DNA of 64,000 nt from Apostichopus japonicus. Taxonomy: Eukaryota; Echinodermata; Holothuroidea; Aspidochirotida; Stichopodidae. The DNA lies in contig NC_092562.1 of assembly GCF_037975245.1 (NCBI RefSeq), positions 22,027,054-22,091,053 of the forward strand, written 5' to 3'. The position numbers were made by a program, and so were the translations under genes. Of the stretch, positions 23,919 to 34,360 are shown piece after piece; the stretch's first letter is position 1; each line of letters starts with the position of its first letter. The notes under the pieces are model-generated. The model searched no databases. It was not told the DNA's origin and saw nothing but the letters and a program-made list of their open reading frames with translations.

Positions 23919-24123
23919 CATACACAAGACTAGTACTAGTTTTGCTACCGATTTACATATTTAATTTTTTTCTTCAATTTATGTTGAATATATTGCTAGG
24001 AATGTCGGGATTTTAGATGAAACTTGTGCTGAGCGGGATTCACGATTTTTAAGACAGTGCTGGGCGGTAAATTTTAGTGCTGGGCGGGGCCGCCCAGTGC
24101 CGCCCAGCGTGGGCACATCCCTG

Positions 24124-25545
24124 TATGTGGTTATAGAAAAGAAGCTAACAAGCTGATTTGTATCAAGAATCATTAAGACTGGGATTGGCCATTGTATGTT
24201 CCCAAGGAAACGTGTGAACACAAATATTTTAGTTTAATTTATATTGAATTATCAACGGAAGAAAAAAAAAAGAAAGAAGACACTGAGTAGCAGTCTGTTA
24301 TATGATTTGAAGCTTTGTCTCTCTTTCAATATATTTGTATTTCTGCTACATCAACTATAATCCCTTTTAACAAAGTCCTTTCTGTAGAGCTGGTTTTTCA
24401 CGCCCATGTTTTTGCCACAAAAATATATATTACTTTCTGTTTTGTTTTGTTTGTCTTAACATGCCATTGTTTTATTTTATGCTTGTACCAGTTTGGTATA
24501 TCCTTGATTTGAATTAGTTAATGAACATAACGAAGTTGAAACTGTTAGGAGATTCGACCCCATAAACTAAATGAAAATATTTAAAAAAGTAAACTTTTGC
24601 GCAGGATATGGCGTCCGAAATATCCGACAGGGAAGTCTAGATAACCGTTATGGTATATGATAGCCTATCATTATTGTGAATCCAGCGTGTTATTGGGCAA
24701 TTGCCATAATTACCTACCTTTATATAATTTGGTCACGTATTTTCAATAAGATTTCAAATACCAAAAATAGACAGAATCCCCCCCCCCCCTCCCCCCGAAC
24801 AACTGCAGACATGGTTAACATTGCTTTACAAATTCGAATATTGGATGGGCAGTCCTGCTAAACATGCTTTCAAAAACGTGACTATATACAAAACCGACGA
24901 TTTGCAGTCAAAGGAAATATGAAAACGGCTTTGGTGGTCTTTGGGTGTGTATGCATGATTCGGTCACCTCTTAGTGAGGATAACGATTGAAATTTGACTG
25001 GGTATGCATCCGTCGACATTTTCGTTATCGGATAATTACAGTGTTATACCTTTTAAAAACGAAATCACGGTACATCTGGGTAAAGGTTTTAATCTACAAA
25101 TCTTATGGGACGAAGGCATTTTGGGTTCGCTATAACACCATTTTTTTGTTGTTGCACTATCCTCCTGCTGCGAGTATCTATTATGAACATTCCAGCGAAT
25201 TTGAGAATGCTATCCTCACCACTCCCTCTCCCCTTTAATTTGCCCATGCACGCAGGGGTGCACTTTATATCATGCTTTATTAAGAGAGAGAGAGATATTA
25301 CCTTTTTTTTCTCTAGACTTTAATTAAAGTTTCACGCTGACATATGCAGCAACTTTAGTCCCCATGCATGTAGTATCAAACCAGTCTAATCCTGTATCAA
25401 ACAAGGTGAACTTTGAAATGCATTGATTGTTAAATACCGTTCTTTGATCAATTATAACTTCACCAATAATGCAGTTTGAACTGGTCTTTATATGTAAACA
25501 GAGTTTTTCTGTTGTTTATTTGTATAGTTGTCACGTGTTAGGATA
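24124..25545. other. Intergenic DNA, no gene seen
   Basis: A C homopolymer at about 24779-24797 and a small GAGA run at about 25285. No coding or element signature. Confidence 0.5.
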
Positions 25546-25549
25546 TTGC

Positions 25550-25738
<189 letters not shown>

Positions 25739-26539
25739 GTACAAGTTTCAAGGTGGAAGATGATCTCATTGCGTGCGACCGAATTGGAAGCTCGGAATAA
25801 GATAAGTTGTTAAAAGCAACTATACTTTAGTAGAACAAAGTCAGCAATTTGAATTCATTATCGCATTAATAGCCGAGAGTTCATTAGCTTCACCAATATG
25901 CGTTTGTGTGTGTTACATCAAAATGTGTTCAGGCAACGCATTAAATTTATTTCATTAATCCTTCACTTATTAGTGTTCATGATAAAGAAATAAAGAAGAG
26001 GGTTGTAGTTTGCAATCTTTTTATGAATATTACTAGACACTCCTTTTTATGAAAATAACACCAAACGTAAGAAGCTTCAACATAACTTTCATATCAGTAA
26101 TTCCCCGATGCTGAAGTCAACATGTCAACATTTGCTGTAAGAAGGAAACGTGCGAATAATGTCATTCTGTCTGAGTGATAATTGGTTGTTTAAATCTCAT
26201 TAAAATTAATTTAATTCCTCTTTAAATTCATTAATTTCAGATTTAATCTAGATATGAAGAATAATTTATCAATCCGATTACTGAAGATTGGCAAATGAAG
26301 CAATTTCTTTTAATGAACGTTTATGCAAAGTAAGATTAGTGGATACAGAAATAATAATAATAATACAGGGATGCTAAGTATTTTGTTTAAAACAGGCTTG
26401 AGATATCACTATATTTGTTGTGCAAATGACGCGAGAAAAATGAATTTGCATACATTTCAATGGAATTGAAAAACTAAATTTGACAGAGATTGAAAGGATA
26501 ATTAACATGTATTTTTATTATTATAGTTACTAGTAACGA

Positions 26540-26992
<453 letters not shown>

Positions 26993-27181
26993 ATACACTA
27001 CAGACGATAACAATACAAATTCCCTCAACTTTAGGCCTAACTGAAGCAGGATACTCGACTCATTTCGCTGTTCGATATTGGACAACAATAGTCCTTTGTG
27101 GATACCAGTAGTCTAACAAGCTGCCAAACATCTTTGTTCTTCTCTTTCTCCTCAGTGTACTATTTTATACCACTTTGCGTC

Positions 27182-30100
27182 ATGGCAGCTTCATTTCTGG
27201 ACTTCTTTGTTCTTTTGTTAATCCTCTCAGTATCCGCTGGTATTGGAGTGTATCATGCGGTGCGCGCATCGGGTGAAAATTCAGTGGAAAACTACTTTCT
27301 CGGTAACCGTAAAATGAATCCGGTGCCTATTATTTTTTCGATAATCGTATCAAGCTTATCTGCAGTAACTTACCTTGGTACACCAATCGAAACATATCTA
27401 TATGGACCTTTGTTCTGGATTGTAATATTCAATAAATTCATAGCAGCATGGATCATATCGCGGTGTTTTCTTCCGGTATTTTATCGATTACGTTTAACCA
27501 GCATATATGAATATTTGCAGTTGAGATTTAACACGGCGGTTCGATGTAGCGTTTTGGTTGTGGATGTTGCAAACACAGTGGTATATATGGGTATAATAGT
27601 TTACTCGCCAGCACTGGCATTGCAAACAGTGACCGGGTTTAATTTGACGATTTCTATCCTGGTGACCGGTAGTGTTTGTACGTTTTATACCGCCATTGGA
27701 GGACTAAAAGCTGTGGTCTGGACAGACGTATTTCAGGTAAATCATACAGACATGTATAATCTTGTTACAGTATTGCGGGTTCTCTTTTCGGTTGGTTGAT
27801 TGGTTGGCTGTGTATTTCTGTAACACATTATTTATACTATGATGATAATAAAAGCAAACCGAAATGAGTTACTGTTATGCCTGCCCACTACATTACATGA
27901 ATGAGTAGCTGTTGGCTGTCGTCTGTTTCACCTGACTAACTGACATGAGTGCTAGCTGACTATCGCATAGACTGACAAACTGGTTAACTGGCTGGTTTTC
28001 TGAATGTTTCAGTTACATTGGCTGGCTTCGTGACTGGTTGGATGAGTAACTGGCTATCTGACTGACTTGTCGGTTGGCTTACTGACTGGCGGAGTAGCTG
28101 AATAACTAACTGCATGAGAGTGGCTGGCGGACTGACTGATTGGCTGTCTGGCTGTCAGTTTATTCCTCTCTGAATAGTTGGCTGAGTAGTGGGATATCTG
28201 ACTAAGTATTTCACTGTCTCATTGACTGACTGACTAACTGACTAAATAACTGACTGACTAATTGGCTGATTAGTGGGATATCTGACTAAATTTTAATGAC
28301 CGGCTGAGTAGCTGCGTGACTCTCTATTTCACTGTCTCACTGAGTGACAGACTAACTGACTGACTGACTGACTAACTGACTGACTGACTGATTGGCTGAG
28401 TAGTGGGAAATCTGACTAAGTTTTTATGGCTGGCTAGCTGATTAGCGGTGTGACTCTCTATTTCACAGTCTCTTTGTTTGATTAAGTGACTGACTAACTG
28501 ACTAACTGACTGACTGACTGACTGACTGACTGACTATTGGCTGAGAATTGGGATATCTGACTACGTTTTTATGGCTTGTTGGCTGAGTAGCTTTGTGACT
28601 CTCTGTTTCACTGTCTCATTGACTGTTTGATTGACTGGCTGACTGACTAACTAACTGACTGACTATTGGCTGAGTCCATGGCTACCTGTCTGACTGATTA
28701 CTTGACTGGCAGACTGTATGGACTAGAAGATGGATGACTGCTTGATTGACTTGTTGGATTGATTGGTTGTCAGATGACCAACTAACCAGTTGACTGATTC
28801 GTTGAGTGGCGGAGTAACTAGTAGGCTAGGAATGGCTATCTGACTGACTGACAACAAGCCGGTTGACTGTAACTTACTGGTCACTGACTGATTGTTTGAC
28901 TAACTGGTTAGTTAATAATCGACTGACTCGTTGGCAGAGTAGCTGGATGAGTGACTAATTGCCAGAGTAGCAGACTATCAGACGGACTGGTAGGCTGATT
29001 GCTTTGCTGTGTGCAGCAGTTGTCCAGGTAATAACTGTGCTAACCATATAAATCATTCTTTGGTTACTTTACAGGCAGTCATGATGTTAATTGGATTCTA
29101 CGCCATCATTATTTACGGTTGCATTGAAATTGGAGGACCAAAGGAGATTTTTGAGAGGTTACAAGACGGAGGACGGGGAGCCCTGGTAGATTTCAGTCTG
29201 GACCCAACTATTAGATACTCTTTTTGGTCTTTAATGATAGGCGGGTTGTTCTTTATTTTAGCCATGCTCATCAAACAACCAATTATACAGCGTTTCAACT
29301 CATGCGCAACTGAGCGACAAGCGCAGATGGCTTGCACGTTTGGTGTTCTTGGTATTGGTGTGATTGAACTCACTGCTGTCATGTCGGGTATAATACTGTT
29401 TTCCTACTTCTCTGACTGCGATCCCGTCAGTGACGGTAAGATTCAACGCCATGACCAGCTGGTACCTTACTTTATACTCACCTTATTTGGTGATATGCCT
29501 GGTTTTGTTGGTTTGTTACTTGGTGGCGCTTTCTGTGCGTCTCTGTCGTCCGTGTCATCGTTAGTGAACGCCTTGGCCGCTATCACTGGCGAAGACGTCA
29601 TCAAGCGATTATGGAAGGACATTGATAAAGACCGATATACACGCCTTGTTAAAATAGTGTCGGCGTTCTACGGTATCTTAGCAACAACTGTTGCTTTCCT
29701 AGCAACGCGTCTTGGTGGCATCCTCTATGCGGCGTTAAGTTTTATGGGTATCTTTGGTGCCCCAGTACTTGGTGTGTTCTCTCTGGGTATTTTCGTACCG
29801 AAAGCTAACTCGAAAGGCGTTCTTGTTGGTTTAGTCGCTGGAGTGGCGGTAGGGATGTTTCTGAAGATTGGAGCTGACATCTATCCACCGGTGTACCACG
29901 AAATACCGGCTGTGATGACGTCAGGATGTGTTAACGCCACCACTGTATTACCCTCTACATCTTCTACAGTGAGGTCACCCACTGCATCAGTGAATGGATT
30001 GAGTTGTATCTTTTCAATAAGTTACCTCTACTACAGCTTTGTGACATTTTGGATAACATTTCTTGTTGGAAGTCTGGTAGGAGTTATAACAAACACGAAA

Positions 30101-30250
30101 AGTGATAGGCTAAAAGTTGACCCGAAACTACTTTCGCCAATAGTTTTGAAATATATGCCACTGTCTTACCAGCGAACAGAAGGTAATGAAGACGTCCTCT
30201 CTGAGGAAGACAAGAAGCGCAACAGTTTTAACGGTCTTGAAGAAATTTAG
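27182..30250 (+). CDS. SLC5 sodium/solute symporter, copy A (SMCT-like), 576 aa, two coding exons
   Basis: Family role: plasma-membrane co-transport of Na+ with monocarboxylates, vitamins or similar solutes. Exon 27182-27736 (185 codons) joins exon 29075-30250 in phase 0 after WTDVFQ. The ATG at 27182 is chosen because the first helix (LDFFVLLLILSVSAGIGVYH) follows at once. SLC5 hallmarks are ENYFLGNRKM, VTYLGTPIE, LPVFYRLRLTSIYEYLQLRF, FYTAIGGLKAVVWTDVFQ, NSCATERQAQMA and, near residues 335-350, GGAFCASLSSVSSLVNALAA, the helix that carries the conserved Na2-site serines. Length matches SLC5A8/A12-type carriers (about 600). The cytosolic tail ends NGLEEI, with no clear PDZ ligand. Substrate cannot be told from sequence. 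Confidence 0.88.
27900..28990. repeat. Degenerate CTGA/GACT tetranucleotide satellite in SLC5-A intron
   Basis: Almost the whole 1.3-kb intron (27737-29074) is built of CTGA, GACT, TGGC and related words. A larger pattern (TTGGCTGAGTAGTGGGATAT, then TTTTTATGGCTGGCT, then a CTCTATTTCACTGTCTC block) recurs at about 28180, 28265, 28395 and 28540 with 85-145-base spacing. This suggests slippage followed by higher-order amplification. Confidence 0.85.
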
Positions 30251-30301
30251 TGTAAAGACTTTAGACAAACATTAACCCCTGTCATCTGATGAAATTACGC
30301 A

Positions 30302-30307
30302 AATAAA
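30302..30307 (+). terminator. Poly(A) signal of SLC5 copy A
   Basis: AATAAA 52 bases after the TAG stop at 30250. Confidence 0.55.
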
Positions 30308-30309
30308 TG

Positions 30310-31317
30310 ACACAGTAATAATTAACTAATCCTATTAAAAAGTAGGGTAAGTTACAACGTTTGTGAGATGTCGAATTTTAAAAATCTTTTCAGTGGGACG
30401 AGGGGGGGGGGGGGGGGGAGAAGTTGATCAATTTGGGAGTGTGAGGTTGTCTTTCTGCATGAAGAAGAAATATTTTTCTAACTTTCGTTATGTTTCATAC
30501 GTTCATATCTTGGCGAACAGTAGCCTACGTGTTATAAAGAACTGCTATGTAATACTACTGTTAGTAACAGTTCTTGATATATCAGAACAACAATGTAACA
30601 AAAATATGACTAGGCAAAAAATATCCCAGCGATAGAGGATCATGTTTAGATTTGCTCAGATATTTCGTTTTGTATTATGAAATGAATCAAAACTACATGA
30701 AACTTTATATATAAACAAGACTCATACCTACTGACAGATATAATCAAATGTTCTGCTGGAGCCGCTCTTAAATGTCCCTCATCCGCTGGTAAGTATAGTC
30801 TTATACCATTAAAAGATAATGAAAACGTCCCTCCGATTGTCATTTTATATGCACACCAATTCAAGCTGCACATAATCAGTTGTGAAGATGTTGTCAACAT
30901 GATATAAATAAATATATATATATATATATTTTTCTTCTTAGATGCAAGATGGTGCTAAAGTGTACAACGCTTAAGACAATGTTGCATAAAATTTCAACTG
31001 TTCATTTTGTACTGCACATACATGTTATATATGTATATAATATATATATATATATATATATTAATTTATATATATTCATTTGCCTTTGTCGTTTACCTCC
31101 ATTACATTAACATAAAGTCTGTTCGAAGTATCTCGTTCGAGTTCCGGCTTTAGGAATCACAAATGATTTTCGAGTTGGTTAGCATCATGTTTGATCTCTA
31201 GAGTAAGGCAAAATATGTCACCGAAAACAGAACTAGTATTGTTCGATAAAGGTGACAAACGCCTACAGTGGAATTACGACCTTCCTTACCGGTTTAGAAC
31301 CTCTGGACATACAATCA
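30310..31317. other. Intergenic DNA with G run and TA tracts
   Basis: A G homopolymer at about 30402-30418 and TA tracts at about 30908-30930 and 31026-31065. No gene seen. Confidence 0.55.
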
Positions 31318-31389
31318 GCATCCATGGCCTAGTTGGTTAGGGTGTCCGCGTACAAAGCGGGAGGCCCGGGTTCGAATCCCTGTGGAGGC
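31318..31389 (+). tRNA. tRNA-like sequence, probably pseudo-tRNA or SINE head
   Basis: A 72-base cloverleaf can be drawn. The acceptor arms GCATCCA and TGGAGGC pair at six of seven positions. The A box is TGGCCTAGTTGG and the B box GGTTCGAATCC. The anticodon stem CCGC/GCGG closes a 7-base loop GTACAAA, giving anticodon ACA (Cys codon TGT), which is not the usual GCA. The D and T stems each have one mismatch. Pol III boxes look intact, but the odd anticodon and mismatches favour a tRNA-derived SINE or pseudogene. Confidence 0.45.
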
Positions 31390-31437
31390 TGGAAGTTTTT
31401 TCACTGTTCTTGATTTTCCAACTCATTACGATTTTCA

Positions 31438-31555
31438 TTTATATATATATATATATATATATATAAATATATATAAATATATATATGTGTGTGGGTGTAT
31501 ATATATATGTGTATATATATATATATATGTATATGTATATATATATGTATGTATA

Positions 31556-31588
<33 letters not shown>

Positions 31589-31590
31589 CT
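31438..31590. repeat. (TA)n microsatellite with TG interruptions
   Basis: About 150 bases of TA with TGTGTG and TATG variants. It directly abuts the 5' end of the Penelope-like element. Confidence 0.9.
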
Positions 31591-31600
31591 TGAAAACTGC

Positions 31601-32322
31601 AAAAAGAACTCCCCAAGAACGAGTTCGAAAGAAAGCTTGACTCCATCTCCAAAATTTGCTTGAACCTCTCACATACCCTAGCTTCAAGACAATGTCACAA
31701 ATTGAAGAGGGATAATGTCACGCAAAGAGTTAAGTCTTCTGGTGAAACCCAACTTGAAACCTCAAAAAGAACCAGGTCTCGCAGATTCCGTCGGAAAGAG
31801 ATACAGACCGCATGCAACACCACCAAAAGTGCAGTTGTTACCATTGATTGTCAACTCTCGGCAGGAGAAACAAACCTACTCTCCAAAGGTCTAAATTTTT
31901 GCCCTAAACCACGGCAAGTAAACGCTCAGAAACTTTCTCTTGACCTAAATCTGTTCTATCGACGCTTACGTCTCCGTGAATTTTTTGCCGACGAAAATGG
32001 CAATAACACCACGCAACAAACCAACGACTTGGATTCCAATTTTAAGCCAAAAAGCTCGTGGAATCCACCCAAGGCCCATTGTGCGCCTCTTGAATCATTT
32101 ATTTCGGCCATTGAAGAGGATGTTAAAACACACACCTCCGCCCCAGACTTCCGCGACAATCTCAACAAAACTGAGAGACAGGCCATTCATGAACTCCGGA
32201 AGCGCGATGACATTGTCATCAAGCCAGCCGACAAGGGTTCTGCAATTGTAGCTATGGGCAAACAATTCTACAGAGAGGAAGCCAACAGACTACTCGGCAA
32301 CCCTCAAACTACAAACTTCTAG
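31601..32322 (+). pseudogene. Penelope-like ORF, N-terminal part
   Basis: The open frame, traceable from about 31601, holds the conserved PLE N-terminal segments (LNFCPKP, LRLREFF, RDDIVIKPADKGSAIVAM, YREEANRLLG). It ends at TAG 32320-32322. Homologous sequence continues in another frame (YKLLDSDPTQ) from about 32309, so a one-base change near 32300-32310 splits a single ORF. No ATG is evident at the 5' end, which suggests 5' truncation. Confidence 0.75.
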
Positions 32323-34088
32323 ATTCTGATCCTACTCAAGAAATCACACAAAACGTGAAAAGAGTCATCCAAAAGATAGTCTCTAACGGTTCCATTGACC
32401 GCAAGTTAGGCCAAAACCTCCTGGAAAACGACCCAAAACCTGGTCGCTTTTATTTTCTGCCTAAAATTCACAAAGAAGGCAATCCCGGGAGGCCCATAAT
32501 ATCGGGTAATGGCACAGCGACTGAAAAAATTTCCAAATTCGTGAATCTCCTCATCCAACCTCTCGTTTCGGCCCTACCGTCCTATGTGCAGGACACTACG
32601 GATTTCATCCGGAAAATTGGGGAAATAAAAAATCTTCCCTTATCTTCTCTGTTAGTTACCTTGGATGTGTCTTCGTTATACACAAATATCCCTAACGAAG
32701 AGGGCATTTCGGCCTGCACAAAAGCATTCAAACCAAAACGTGGCAAAACCCCCACGAAGAAAGAATTGGCCGAATTAATGCAACTCATCTTGACCAACAA
32801 TAATCTGGTATTTGGCAACAAACACTACCTCCAAATTCATGGCACCGCAATGGGTACCAAAATGGCACCGTCTTTTGCCAACATCTTTATGGGAAACCTC
32901 GAGAAAGAATTTTTATCTCGACAAAACTTGAAACCACACACGTGGTTACGTTACATTGACGATATCTTTATGATATGGACCCATGGTGAGGCAAATCTAA
33001 AACTCTTCATTGATGACATCAACTCGTTTCATCACACTATCAAATTCACTGCTGATTTTTCTGGACTTGGCGTTCACTTTCTGGACACCACCGTGACCCT
33101 ACAAAATGGTTCACTCAAAACAGACTTGTTCAATAAACCCACGAACAAGCACAACTACCTCTTACCAAGCAGTTGCCATCCACGTCACTGTACCAGAAAT
33201 ATTCCGTACAGTCAAGCGTTGCGCATTCGACGCATTTGCTCCTCTGAAGTCGATTTTGATTCACGCACTAAAGAACTGTCACAAAACCTCCTAAACAGAC
33301 AGTATTTTCGGGGTACTACTGAAAATGCCATCAAAAAGGCTAAAAGCAAACCCCGTACCGAAACATTGACGTACAAAACTCGTCAAACCAGTTCCAAAAG
33401 GGTACCATTGGTTACTGAATTCCACCCTGGTCTCCCACCACTGGCTAATATCATTCAGAAGAATTTTCACCTACTTCAAGGCACCGAACGCCTGAAATCA
33501 GTATTCCCAGAATTACCTGTCATCGCTTTTAAAAGACCCAGCAACCTACGGGATATCTTAGTTCGGGCATCCTTTCGGGATGACACCCCATTAGGGGAAA
33601 GCATAACAGAAACTACAGGATCATCGCCCTGTACACAAAATTGCAAAACGTGCTTACTTGTCGATTCGACCGGGGCCTTTCAGAGCAACCAAACCAAACG
33701 CACGTTCCAAATTCGGCACAAAATTAACTGCCTATCCAAAAATGTCATTTACCTCATCTACTGCAATATTTGTAACTTACAATACATTGGAGAGTCAAAA
33801 AACACTCTTAGAATGAGAATGACACAACATAGATCGGCGATCAAAACAAAAAAGATCTACCAACCTGTTGCAAATCACTTCAATCTCCAAAATCATTCAA
33901 TTGAGAATTTGCGTGTTATTGCCATTGACCAGAACGATTCTTGGACAGATAAATCTAGGAAAGCGAAAGAAAATTTCTGGGAACTAAACCTAAAGACCAC
34001 GGCACCATTCGGTTTAAACATCAGAAACGATTTGCCGTCCCAGATAAACCAAAACAATTCCTTTACAATTACGACGGAATCGGATTAA
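32309..34088 (+). CDS. Penelope-like reverse transcriptase with GIY-YIG endonuclease
   Basis: Role: target-primed reverse transcription of the element RNA, with DNA nicking by the GIY-YIG domain. RT motifs visible are GRFYFLPKIHKEGNPGRPI (template/primer region), LDVSSLYTNIPNEEG, GTAMGTKMAPSFANIFM and the catalytic YIDD at 32952-32963. Then follow GVHFLDTTV and CHPRHC. The C-terminal domain (about 33739-34040) has VIYLIYC-x-C-x-QYIGES, a conserved Arg and His (RMTQHRSAI) and NFWE. The frame is open for 577 codons from 32355 to TAA at 34086-34088. It is interrupted only upstream by the frameshift near 32305. Confidence 0.88.
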
Positions 34089-34117
34089 AATAATCCGACG
34101 CGGATTAAAATAATCCG
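34081..34117. repeat. Two tandem palindromes at the Penelope ORF stop
   Basis: CGGATTAAAATAATCCG occurs at 34081-34097 and 34101-34117. Each is a perfect 7-bp stem with a 3-base loop, and the first overlaps the TAA stop. Confidence 0.9.
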
Positions 34118-34193
34118 AATTTCTAAAACTTCTGCTCAATTCAGCAGAAATCAGTAAGTCGCTTTGCCCTTACAACCATGCCGACATCTCCTC

Positions 34194-34200
34194 TATAAAA
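34194..34200 (+). promoter_or_regulatory. TATA box in Penelope 3' region
   Basis: TATAAAA about 50 bases before the hammerhead-like core. PLE terminal repeats are known to carry the promoter, so this may be the remaining copy of such a repeat. Confidence 0.4.
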
Positions 34201-34241
34201 GAGTTTCAATTCCTGCTACTCCTTGTCACTTTCGGTGATCA

Positions 34242-34280
34242 TGCACTGAAGAAGAGCTAGTTTTGCTCGAAAGCTCTGCA
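34242..34280 (+). ncRNA. Hammerhead-ribozyme-like core
   Basis: CTGAAGA (34246-34252, fits CUGANGA) is followed by stem II GAGC/GCTC with a 7-base loop, then GAAA (34269-34272). Flanking TGCA at 34242-34245 and 34277-34280 can pair as a short stem I. Type I hammerheads are known in Penelope-like terminal repeats. Stem III is absent or only 0-2 bp, so activity is doubtful; it may be a relic or act as a dimer. Confidence 0.45.
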
Positions 34281-34360
34281 AAAACCAAACATTGGCTGTT
34301 TTACTTCCAATCACTTACCTAATTCAATTATTGTATCTCACTCGAGATCCAGCCTTTCTC

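Larger units (their letters stand above)
23080..24123. mobile_element. Outer TIR element with 14-bp terminal repeats, disrupted by a nested element
   Basis: The left end CAGGGATGTGCCCA (from 23080) is the exact reverse complement of the right end finishing at 24123. The flanks share TATGTG (23074-23079 and 24124-24129), a probable target duplication. No transposase coding is visible, so it is non-autonomous. Near the right end, GGGCGG/CCGCCC words form a GC-rich palindromic patch (24060-24112). A complete hAT-type element sits inside. Confidence 0.7.
31590..34330 (+). mobile_element. Penelope-like retroelement
   Basis: Starts at or just after a TA microsatellite, with no clear 5' terminal repeat. 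It contains an N-terminal region plus a reverse transcriptase with a C-terminal GIY-YIG nuclease, then a 3' region with paired hairpins, a TATA box and a hammerhead-like core. The 3' limit is uncertain (after about 34330). It lies between the two SLC5 genes in the same orientation. One frameshift separates the two open frames; otherwise coding is intact, so the insertion is fairly recent. Confidence 0.85.

Noticed and set aside
31660-32322. Separate ORF1 protein of the Penelope element
   Set aside because: Conserved PLE sequence continues in another frame right at its end, so it is one ORF with a frameshift.
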